Source: Theodoxus fluviatilis
Lineage: Eukaryota > Mollusca > Gastropoda > Cycloneritida > Neritidae
Direction: 5' to 3'
Assembly: GCA_034096865.1 (NCBI GenBank)
Contig: JAWQFJ010001795.1
Location: forward strand, 107,001-171,000
DNA: 64,000 bases
Below are positions 12,001 through 24,000 of this stretch, in pieces. The number at the start of each line of letters is the position of its first letter. The stretch's first letter is position 1. A program made the position numbers and the translations under genes. The notes beneath the pieces are model-generated. The model made no database searches. It was not told the DNA's origin and was given only the letters and a program-made list of their open reading frames with translations.

Positions 12001-15000
12001 TCAGCCAAGTCATTTTCATCTGAATCAAGCTTCCGCTCCTCTCAGTCTCAATCTACACTACAGACCACAACTGACAACACATCAGTCGTAGCACTGTGAG
12101 TCACTGTGTTTTCCTACACTGCTCTATTTATTCAAGAATACAACAGTTTTTGATTACTTGGAAATACATCTGAAAATGTTTTAGGGTAAAACAAAACAAA
12201 AAATCATACAATTACTTACGCTAGGGAAGTCAGCCGAGTCAATTTTTCATCTGAATCAAGTTTCCGCTTGTCTCCATCTACAGACCACCACACATCGCCA
12301 AAGCACGTGCTTGCCTCTCTATCCCTCCATCTCTCATCCCATCAATGTCAGTAAAGCCTTCGAATTCATATTCTGAGAGTCAGAATCAAAAAATAACTCC
12401 ACAAGCGCTTCAACTTCTTCGTCAGTCGCCATACTGGCAAACAACAAAGTCCCGTTCACAAATGACAAAGACGCAACTTCGTGAAAAAATTTGCAGAAAA
12501 TTCGCCCACGTTCCCTCGATCGCCAAAATGGCGGATCTCGTTGCCACGTGATCCCTGCACGAGGCTGTGATATTTTTAGAACAGCACGACTCGATGGCTG
12601 CATTAGGCAAGTAAACAAAGCACGTCACTATCGCTCGGCGCACTGATGCGCCGGCGGACGTCTGGGGAATGTACGCTGTGGCGCATCAATGCGCCGGCGG
12701 CGCTCTAAAGGTTAAAGACATCAGTCAAATCCAAAATTTGACACACCTAGGATGATTCACATGTTTTAATCTCTATTACCATGCACAAAAGTAAAGCTTT
12801 CCCCCGCCACGATGTGCAGTTGAGATATAAAACTGGATGTGCCCTGTTGTGTTCAGGACATGCCAGGGATATGATGCAACAAGAACTATTTTATGAGGAG
12901 GGCCCATACTTGTCCTGTGAAGTCTTCCAGCATTACTTCGATGTTGTTCTTCTTGGCTGCCTCCTTCACCAGGCTCTCTGCTTGCGGGTTCAGCCTGGAG
13001 CTGGAGGCAGCATCCTCTGCAAAGACATGAATGACACAATGAGCTTGGTTCTTACTGGACATGAAACACAATGTGTTCAAGTATGGAAAGGAACCATCAT
13101 TCTATAGCTCTTCATCTCTTAGTACTCTAAAGCAGACTCCATCTTTGTGAAAAGAATTTCTGTTACTAAAATTTGGCACTGTTGCAATTTAAATACCTCC
13201 CCCATCAATCTTTATGTCTTTGAATACCTTCCCTCTCATGAAAGAATGGTGCGATTTGATGCATACACAGGAAGACAACCAAAATGAAAGAAATGGTGCG
13301 ATTTGATGCATGTACAGGAAGACAACCAAAATGAAAGAAGTGGTGCGATTTGATGCATGTACAGGAAGACAACCAAAATGAAAGAATGGTGCGATTTGAT
13401 GCATGTACAGGAAGACAACCAAAATGAAGGAAATGGTGCGATTTGATGCATGTACAGGAAGACAACCAAAATGCAAGAATGGTGCGATTTGATGCATGTA
13501 CAGGAAGACAACCAAAATGAAAGAAGTGGTGCGATTTGATGCATGTACAGGAAGACAACCAAAATGAAAGAATGGTGCGATTTGATGCATACACAGGAAG
13601 ACAACCAAAATGAAAGAATGGTGCGATTTGATGCATGTACAGGAAGACAACCAAAATGAAAGAATGGTGCGATTTGATGCATGTACAGGAAGACAACCAA
13701 AATGAAAGAAGTGGTGCGATTTGATGCATGTACAGGAAGACAACCAAAATGAAAGAATGGTGCGATTTGATGCATGTACAGGAAGACAACCAAAATGCAT
13801 GAGTCCCTCTTGATTTGGCAGCTTCTGAGATGGACTCCGGTGACTTTCCTAGAGTTGGAGAATGAGGGAGGGTAGCAGCAGCTCATAATTGACAGCCAGC
13901 CTCAACCTCACAGAATACCAGTCACTGGGTTCGATACCAAAAATGAAAGAGAGTAAGTGGCCTCTGCAGTATGTTTGCAGATCGTCTCAGGCTTCATGAC
14001 AGTACATACATGTACACGTATGATTTGCAAAAGCTAATAATGAGGTTTGACAACTAAGATGGATGAAAATATTTAATTCCTTTGCCATTTCATAAGTGCT
14101 GGTCATGCATGAGCAAGGTAGCTACTCCACATGAACAGAAGAGGGGTGACCTGAGGGAAAGAAGGTACACACTCACTCTGATAGTTGGGCAAGGCATTGT
14201 TGTCCAGCAGCAGCAATCCAGGAGCTATCTGTCGCCCTGCCTTGCCGCTGTTGTTACCTCCACCACCACCAGCACCTGCAGTCAACAGTGTCCAGTGAAT
14301 GGCACGAAGGCACCACACACTACAGAACAGCATCCACATTCAGCACCATACAGTACAAAATACACACACACACAGCCCATTAACCACCACAGCACAGCCG
14401 TCACCGTACATCACCATAAGCATAACACACACCACCAGACACCACATTTCATAGCATAGCCTGTATTACACAGTACATGAGCATAATGCACATCATCAAC
14501 CACTACAGCAATACCAGCACCATCAAATGCCATACCCAACTGTACAGTCAACATCATATACTACAATACCTATGCACGCATGCACGCACACACACACACT
14601 CACACACACACATGCATGCACACAACATCTAACACCACACAGTACAAACTACAATACAGCCAGCACCTTACACTACAGTACAAGCAGCAGCCAACACTAC
14701 ACAATACAGCCAGTACCTTACACTACAGTACAAGCAGCAGCCAACACTACACAATACAGCCAGTACCTTACACTACAGTACAAGCAGCAGCCAACACTAC
14801 ACAATACAGCCAGCACCTTACACTACAGTACAAGCAGCAGCCAACACTACACAATACAGCCAGTACCTTACACTACAGTACAAGCAGCAGCCAACACTAC
14901 ACAATACAGCCAGTACCTTACACTACAGTACAAGCAGCAGCCATAACTACACAATACAGCCAGTACCTTACACTACAGTACAAGCAGCAGCCAACACTAC

Positions 15001-18000
15001 ACAATACAGCCAGTACCTTACACTACAGTACAAGCAGCAGCCAACACTACACAATACAGCCAGTACCTTACACTACAGTACAAGCAGCAGCCAACACTAC
15101 ACAATACAGCCAGTACCTTACACTACAGTACAAGCAGCAGCCAACACTACACAATACAGCCAGTACCTTACACTACAGTACAAGCAGCAGCCAACACTAC
15201 ACAATACAGCCAGTACCTTACACTACAGTACAAGCAGCAGCCAACACTACACAATACAGCCAGTACCTTACACTACAGTACAAGCAGCAGCCAACACTAC
15301 ACAATACAGCCAGTACCTTACACTACAGTACAAGCAGCAGCCAACACTACACAATACAGCCAGTACCTTACACTACAGTACAAGCAGCAGCCAACACTAC
15401 ACAATACAGCCAGTACCTTACACTACAGTACAAGCAGCAGCCAACACTACACAATACAGCCAGTACCTTACACTACAGTACAAGCAGCAGCCAACACTAC
15501 ACAATACAGCCAGTACCTTACACTACAGCACAAGCAGCAGCCAACACTACACAATACAGCCAGCACCTTACACTACAGTACAAGCAGCAGCCAACACTAC
15601 ACAATACAGCCAGCACCTTACACTTCAGTACAAGCAGCAGCCATAACTACACAATACAGCCAGTACCTTACACTACAGTACAAGCAGCAGCCATAACTAC
15701 ACAATACAGCCAGCACCAACTACACATCAGGCACCGCTGAGTACTATCAATCATGCTACCTGACATCCAGCACCACTTCCAGCAGCCAGCACAGCTAAAA
15801 AAAAGCCAGATCCAGTTTCCAGCACACCTGTTCAGAGCTCCAGTACCTGATGGCCAGGTCGCCTTCCACAGGCAGCAAGTGCTACTGGCTGCCCATCAGT
15901 GCCATGCAAAGTTGGAACCCACCCATTTGGCAATTTGTACATGACTATAAAAATGGCTACAGCGGATGGAACAGTTATTGACCAAATGCCCAGCATTACT
16001 TCAAGAGGCTCAGTAGTGAAATGCTTTCTGTAACTCTATGGGGAAGCAAACAATTATTTATATGTGCTATGACCACATTGTTTTCTGGAGAATTTAATAG
16101 AAATAGAATAATTTTGTTCTTGAAAAATGGGATTGAGTAATTCTTTACACTTTGGCCTGATTTTCTCATGCATGATTAAATGTATTCTTTTTCTTTTTTT
16201 CCCTCCCCTAATAGAATAAACTGTAGGGAAATGTATATGGTGAGCAAAGCAGACGACACAACGCCTCTGCAAGGCACGTGACAGAGCAAACTTTGCTATG
16301 CTCCATGATGTGACAGAGCAAACTTTGCTATGCTCCATGATGTGACAGAGCAAACTTTGCTATGCTCCATGATGTGACAGAGCAAACTGCTATGCTCCAT
16401 GATGTGACAGAGCAAACTTTGCTATGCTCCATGATGTGACAGAGCAAACTTTGCTATGCTCCATGATGTGACAGAGCAAACTTTGCTATGCTCCATGATG
16501 TGACAGCTGATTTATGTGTTGCCTGTCTTTTCAACCCTCCACAAATATGGCGTAGTGGCAGCGGTTTCCCGACTAAATTCCCTCACCATGGCTGAAAATA
16601 GTTATGATGGAAGTAATCCTTTCTCAAGCCTGAGCAACCTGCCAACGCCAACAACTTTTGATGGTTTGCCTCCAAACTGGTCGAAGTTTCAACAATGTTT
16701 CAAACATAATATTTGAAAGAGCAATATACCACATGTGGTGCCAGAAACCAAATGAGACAGCTGACTCCTTCATAAAAGACTGTATATGATTGTGGATTCA
16801 TGACTGCAAATTCAGCACTCTGAAAGAGGAATTCATCAGAGACTGAATGATTGAGGGCATGCAGGACAATGCACTGTCTGATGAGCTCCAGAGCAAGATC
16901 AGACAGACACCTGCAGTCATAAGGCTCTTTCCACATGCAGAGCACAGTAAGACCTACCATCTGGACAACCACCACCACCCACAGCTTAAGTGACATCCCT
17001 GCAAGCCCACTAAGATGGATGGATGGATGGATGGATGGATAGCGTTTTACAGCCTATAAGCCTTTGTACGCTATGTAAGGCCATTAAGCATGAAAATCAC
17101 TAGAACAGTTTAGAGTGAATGATGATCAAGTCATGGTGAGTCCCAAGTTATTCGCCTCTTACGAATCGAGTAGGGAGACGCGGTAGGTCTATTTTTACCC
17201 CAAACCCACAGGGGGAGCCCACCAGGAAAAAGGTATACAGGCCAGCAGCACACTGTCAATCTGCTAAAAAATCAGACACGTACTGCAGGGAGGAGGCACA
17301 CAGTTGAGACAAGTGCTCACCCCAAATGGCGATATGCAGCCATTGCAACAGGAAGGGGCACTACCAAAGTGTCTGCCGCACCCCTCTAGCATCCCTTTAC
17401 CACAGGCCCAGGCATAGAGTGTCCACAATATCAGATGAGGATTCTTAGGTTACATATATCATCTACAGGATGACAATGAGCTGACATTAGTGTCAATGGA
17501 CAGCCTCTTACCTTCAAGCTGGACACACAAGCATCTGTGTCAGTTGTCAGAGAGAAATGGGCCAAATCATGCGGGAACAAAGTCCAGGGGGCATCCAAAA
17601 TAATAAAAGGACCCAGAGCAACCACACTCACAGTCCTAGGATTTTTCAAGAACAAGTCAATGAATGAGTTCATCTGCATCTTCATGGGTCAGAGAAGCGC
17701 TCCTCTCAGCAAAGCGGTCTGTGTAAACTTGGACTTGCTCTTCTCAACACCCAACACGAGGATGAAGCAAACTTCCAGGAAGAGTTCCCAGAAAGGCCTG
17801 GGAAAACTCCCAGGTGCTGTACCGAATTTCACACTGGCCTGAAGCACAACCAACAAGCATCCTTACTCCTCAGATGACCCCCTGGTTTCCAAACTCAAAG
17901 AAGAGATTGGCCACGTACTCAAGGAAGGTATCCTGTCTCCAGTAACTCAGCCCACAGTAGCACTATTGGTCCAAAAGTCAAACAGAACATTTTGACCAAG

Positions 18001-21000
18001 TTCAACAAAAAACCTGTCCTGAAACTTCAGGTTTCCATGGCAGCAATCTAAGAAGGTCACTGTGTACTGTCCTTTATAAACTCCAAGGCTAAAAATCAAC
18101 CACTGATAACTTCATCCTTATCCAGCTGAACAAAACAATCCAGCAAAAGATTCATCCTGTGGCATCTGTTGATGAAAGGTTAGCCAAGCTAGCCCAGCCC
18201 AAAATGGTCATCACGCTGGATGCAAGGAACGGATTCTGGCAGATACCTCTCACAGAAGACTCAAAGAAACTACTTTCTTCGTCCCTTTTGGCCAATTCTG
18301 CTTCAATCACCTTAGTGACGTCATGTCACCTGCCACATGGATGACATCCTTGTCCATGCCAAAGACAAACACACTCACGACCAATGTGTCAGAGCAGTGC
18401 TATGACTGCAGGAAACTGGATTCACATTCAATGACAAATGTGAATTTTCCAAAACAAACATCACTTTTCTTGGACACATCAGCAGCACCACAGGCATCAG
18501 CACTGACCCAGCCAAGCTGGAGGTCATCCACTAATTCCCAGCCTCAACTAACATCACAGACCTGCAAAATCTTCTTGAGTATGTTGAACCAACTGGCAAA
18601 GTTCACACCTAACCTACCAGCCTTGACTCTCACTGCCTCTTTGCCTTTTGCCCTGCAGACCAAACTATATGGCAGCCGCGACGAGTTGGAGAAAATGAGG
18701 ACATTCATTGCCCATACCGGAGTGACCCTATAGCCCTGCGAACGAGAAGAAGAACTGCCTCTTTGCCCTTTGCCCTGCAGACCAAACTATATGGCAGCCG
18801 CGACGAGTTGGAGAAAACGAGGACATTCATTGCCCATACCGGAGTGACCGTATAGCCACTGCGGACGAGAAGAAGAAGAACTGCCTCTTTGAGACCTACT
18901 CCAAGAGGACACAGACTGGATCTGAGGCAACCAGCAAGAAGCTGCCTTCCAAGGCATAAAACAATACTCCTCTCACCTCCTGTCCTTCCTCACTACAGTC
19001 CTGATGACAAAAGAGTAAAAAACAAGAAGGGCAAAGCCCATGCGACTCACATGGTTGACCTTGACCTTTATATGACCTTGACCTTCAGGTGACCTTCAAG
19101 GTCAAGGTCAAACAACTAAACCTACCAATGACATCATACACAAAGAAATGCTTTACACATTTTTCCTACCAAAATACATGTGACCTTGACCCAAGGTCAA
19201 GGTCATCCAAGGTCATGCAACACAAAGCTGTTAATTCAAGACATAGGAAGCACAATGGTGCTTATTGGCACTTTCTACCATGAGATATAGTCACTTTTAG
19301 TGGTTCACTACCCCATTTTGGTCACATTTCATAAGGGTCAAAGTGACCTTGACCTTGATGATATGTGACCAAATGTGTCTCATGATGAAAGTATAACATG
19401 TGCCCCACATAATTATTAAGTTTGAAACAGTTATCTTCCATAGTTCAGGGTCAAGGTCACTTCAAAATAGGTATACAATCCAACTTTGAAGAGCTCCTGT
19501 GACCTTGACCTTGAAGCAAGGTCAACCAAACTGGTATCAAAAGATAGGGCTTGCTTTGACCTATATACCACTTGTAGCTAAGGTCGCCATTCTCAATAAC
19601 GTGGGAGAAAATTGGGAAAATGTGAAAAATGACTGTTTTTGACACCACATTTATGGCTCCTGTGACCTTGACCTTGAAGCAAGGTCAAGTCACTATGTAT
19701 GATTTTTGAGGCCTTGTCATCATACACCATCATGCCACATTTGGTGTTGATAGACTTAATAGTCTCCGAGAAAAATCCAACGTTTAAGTTTTTTACGCCC
19801 GGACAGACGGACGGACGGACAGACGGACGACACGGCTGAGTACATAGACTCACTTTTGCTTCGCATGTGAGTCAACAATCTGAAATTTACACACACATAT
19901 ATGCACACATGTATATACTTTTTCTCCATACTCTCTGTGGCCTCAAGTACTTTGCCATGAACAAGCAGTACAATGAGTTTGAGTTAAGAACAGTCAGAAA
20001 TATACTTTACCCTCTATACTCTCTTTGGCCTTGGGAATTTTGAGTTTCTTGATGCCTACAAACAAAACAGTTTAATCTTTTCCATTGCTCGATTCAATTC
20101 TGCTTGTATCAAGGTTCATATGAAGAAATGTCTCATTCAGAGCCAGACACCCTACAGAGAACAGACAAAATCAGTTTCAGATCTCATGCAAAGACAAAAC
20201 CCAAACTAAGTGAATTTCCTGCAACACCCCATCCATCATGGGCAGGCTTCACTCACAGTAAAACTTTCAAGGATGAGGGTAAGGAACAGCTACCAATACA
20301 TATATTTACTTCCATGGTCTTCAGTATTTCGGGCTTCTTGCCAGCTAAAAACACATTCAAATAGTTTAAACTTGTTCACATCATCATCCAAGAACAAAAA
20401 TACAAATAAGCTTTAACTCACTGGAGTCATATCGCGAGAAATATCACGATAGGCGTCCTCCCGCCAAAGTCGTATCGCAAGATTGTTTGCGATGCGATTG
20501 GAAATTTCTCGCTCTTGTTCTACTGGTCTAAGGGTGATAACTCTTGTTTGCCTGTGTAACTGAAGGAATGTGCAAGCAGATTTAGTTCCCTTTAGTAAAT
20601 CTTTTACACAGATGATCAGAAATCGTAACTTTTGTGCGTATGGTGTTCGTGTTGACAAAATGGCCAGAGAGCAACGAACGGAGACGCTGGAACTTGCGAT
20701 TTCTGACGGCTCTGATGAGGAAGATACTCTTATACATTGTCTATCAGAAGAAGAGTATGATGAAAGTGATGATAGCGATTGTGAAATCATGGAAATCGCT
20801 GATGATCAGCTTGGATATTGGAGTGTGTGTAACGAAGAAAGTTCAGCCGACACGAGCAGTTCAGGGTCGCCTCAACCCAGCACCAGTGGTTTGTTGCGAT
20901 CGACACCTCGCCGAACTTGTGCAAGTCCCCGCAGTGCAGTTAGAAGGGATTCTTCTCGCCTTGTGTGTGGACCCTTGCATGAAGCTGTACCACTCAGCAG

Positions 21001-24000
21001 AGGATTACACCAAGTGACCTGCCTCAGTACAAAGTAGTTGAAGTCTTTCCAGAGGCTGGGCATTGTGAGCTTCTTGTTTACTTTCTTCATCTCATACTGG
21101 AGTAGAGTCATTCAGGAGTCATCAAATCAGTAGTGAATTTTTTCTTAAGAGTAGAAATTGTTTCTTTTTGTCTGGACATTTTTCTTATGTAGTCACTTGC
21201 ATGCTCAGGTTGAGAAAGAGTTTTTTCTTCTTCAGTGATTGCATGCTTTCCAGATAATGGACATTGTGTGTAATTTTCCTTCATGTTTTACATGTTGCCA
21301 CTGTGCAGTTGTTGCATTTTCTCCATTTGCATTCTCAATTCTTTGTGTAAAATATTCTGGTCATTATTTCTGTGTATAGAGTGGAAAGATCACTGTTTGA
21401 TAGGTAGTAATTTTCACTATCTTATGCCTTTGAACCATTGTGACCTGTTTGTTGTTTTGAAGATTCTGTATTTTCCTGCGGACGGACACAGCAAACAATT
21501 TGTTCCTTCTATTCAATGATCATTGACTTTGATTTGGTTGATTGCAAGCTTCCATCTCCTTGTACTTGTCTATACTAAATGTTTATAAATATTTGCATTA
21601 CTTGGATATTGAAATTTAAAGTTTTTCATTTTCTGAGTGCTTGTATGCTTCCCATAACAGCTAGTGAACAGTTTTTTTCCTACTTTTTCATTTTTGCGCA
21701 TGTACACACTCAATTCTAGGGTGTGTAATTTATAATTAGCACTTTTAGTCACTTAGATCATTCTTGGGATGTAAAGAGTAAATAAAGAGCTTTCATCTGA
21801 GATATAATTTGTCTTGTTATCTTATGCCTTTGTATTTTTATTATATGTTTTAAAATGCATGAAAAACTTACGATTCCGGAGAACAATCACAATATTTAGC
21901 CACGACTCCAGTGAGTTAACTAGCCAAAATCATTATCACCAAACACAGAACAAGAAGAGCAAGTATGATTTATAGTTGAGTACATTGTACACCATGAACT
22001 ACATCATGTGATTCATGAATACTTCATCCAGCACTGCAGCAAGCTGCCCTTCAGGGAGTGAGGCAGTGCTGGTAATGAGTGTCCTTTGCATCTGCTTGGC
22101 ACCCTATGCTTGCCTTATCATTCTGTGATTGCATGGTACTTTGCATTTCAGTCCATGGAAGTTCCCTACACCCTGCATGAGACAGAAAAGTTTCCAACCT
22201 CAGGTAGAGACCAAGCTTCAGACATTCTCGTCAACTTCAAAGTGCTCTTGCCTTAAAGCTACTGCGATGTCTGACAAATTCTGTCTTCATTGCCGGCATA
22301 TAAATTAATTTCAGATATTACTATTTGTTGTCCTTGAAGTCTGGTTTCTTCAGATTCCATGAACGGTCTGAGAGTCCTTCCTAGCTATCATAGGTCTCCT
22401 CCTTGACACCCTCTCCTGAGAGTCATGTGAGAAAGTTCCTAAGACAAAGCAGAACACCATGCTGGGGACAGGAATGAAAAGCTTTGTACTCAATGTAGGG
22501 TCCAAACAAAACCTACCAATGAATGTCCAACTAGGGAGCACTGGGAGACCGCAAACCTCCGCCAAGGCAGCCAGTGGTGGAGATATCACAGCACCTCTTC
22601 CATAGCCTGTGTAATTCAGGCAGCATATTCTGCTAGCCAGGCCTGATGCTACAGTTCATTTTAGTGCCTGCTAGCAGTCCCTAAGTGTGGAACGCAAATG
22701 TCAGTTTGCAGCACATGCCAGCCTACGGCCTAAGCAATTAAATTTGTTTATGGTTGTAATTCTAAAACAAGATAACAGATAACCTTAAAAATGGAATAGA
22801 CTGCTCCTAGGGTGAAACCACGACCTTGCACCAAATTTCATTAGAATCCACCTTGAACTCATTTGGTTATTTTGCTAGATAACAAAGGAACACATGAACA
22901 AACTAACAAATCAACCAAGGTAATTAGATAAGCTCCGTGGCGGAGGTAACAACAGTCCATACACCTTGTGCAGGCTTAACCCTCAACAGATTTTTCATTA
23001 AAGGAAAGGGTTAGAGTTAGGGACAGTTAGAAATAATATATACTTTACCCTCTTTATTCTCTTTGGCCTTGGGCATTTTGGGTTTCTCGCTACCTACAAA
23101 CACATGCAAAGGGTTTGATCTCTTTACACCACATTTACCAGGTCTACTCATTTCAAGGTTCAAATACAAAAAACAAAACAAAAATAAGCAAAATAAAGGA
23201 AAAAGGCACTAGAGAAGGCAAATGCTTCTACATAAAGACATGTTACACAGTGCATGAAAAAAACTTACATTTGTAGTCACAGTGAACAAATATGTTACAC
23301 ATTAACATTTCCCAATCAAAAGAATGAATGAATGAATGAATGAATGAATGAATGGATGGATGGATGGATGGATGGATGGATGGAGTTGTACAGCCTATGA
23401 GCCCCTGTAGGCTGTGTAAGGCCATGGATCAGAAAAGCACTGGGACTAGTTAGAATAAGAGCAAGTCACTTATTCACCTTTCACTAATCATGCAGGGAGG
23501 TGCAGTGGCCACGTTGCTTGTGAGATTAGTGGCCACGTTGCTTGTGAGATTAGTGGCCACGTTGCTTGTGAGATTAGTGGCCACGTTGCTTGTGAGATTA
23601 GTGGCCACGTTGCTTGTGAGATTAGTGGCCACATTGCTTGTGAGATTAGTGGCCACATTGCTTGTGAGATTAGTGGCCACGTTGCTTGTGAGATTAGTGG
23701 CCACGTTGCTTGTGAGATTAGTGGCCACGTTGCTTGTGAGATTAGTGGCCACGTTGCTTGTGAGATTAGTGGCCACGTTGCTTGTGAGATTAGTGGCCAC
23801 GTTGCTTGTGAGATTAGTGGCCACGTTGCTTGTGAGATTAGTGGCCACATTGCTTGTGAGATTAGTGGCCACATTGCTTGTGAGATTAGTGGCCACGTTG
23901 CTTGTGAGATTAGTGGCCACGTTGCTTGTGAGATTAGTGGCCACGTTGCTTGTGAGATTAGTGGCCACGTTGCTTGTGAGATTAGTGGCCACATTGCTTG

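Larger units (their letters stand above)
16510..18900 (+). mobile_element. Decayed Ty3/gypsy-like retrotransposon
   Basis: Plus-strand remnants in the expected order. A gag-like N-terminus lies near 16585-16715 and a CCHC zinc knuckle ([14 protein letters not shown]) near 17334. A retropepsin-like site near 17520 has DTQ in place of DTG. A reverse-transcriptase segment ([13 protein letters not shown]) lies near 18200, with [12 protein letters not shown] and FLGHISS-like motifs further on in shifting frames. Many stops and frameshifts make it inactive. A SINE-like copy interrupts gag (17014-17227) and a dispersed repeat lies at about 17999-18118. Long terminal repeats were not recognised. Confidence 0.85.

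Noticed and set aside
14580..15740. 386-codon plus-strand ORF with repeated [15 protein letters not shown] motifs
   Set aside because: It is the translation of a 50-bp minisatellite in a Staufen intron.
16540..16570. GTAGTGGCAGCGG as a third 13-bp-TIR end or a retroelement primer-binding site
   Set aside because: The match to the TIR is partial with no partner end. A primer-binding role cannot be shown without recognisable LTRs.
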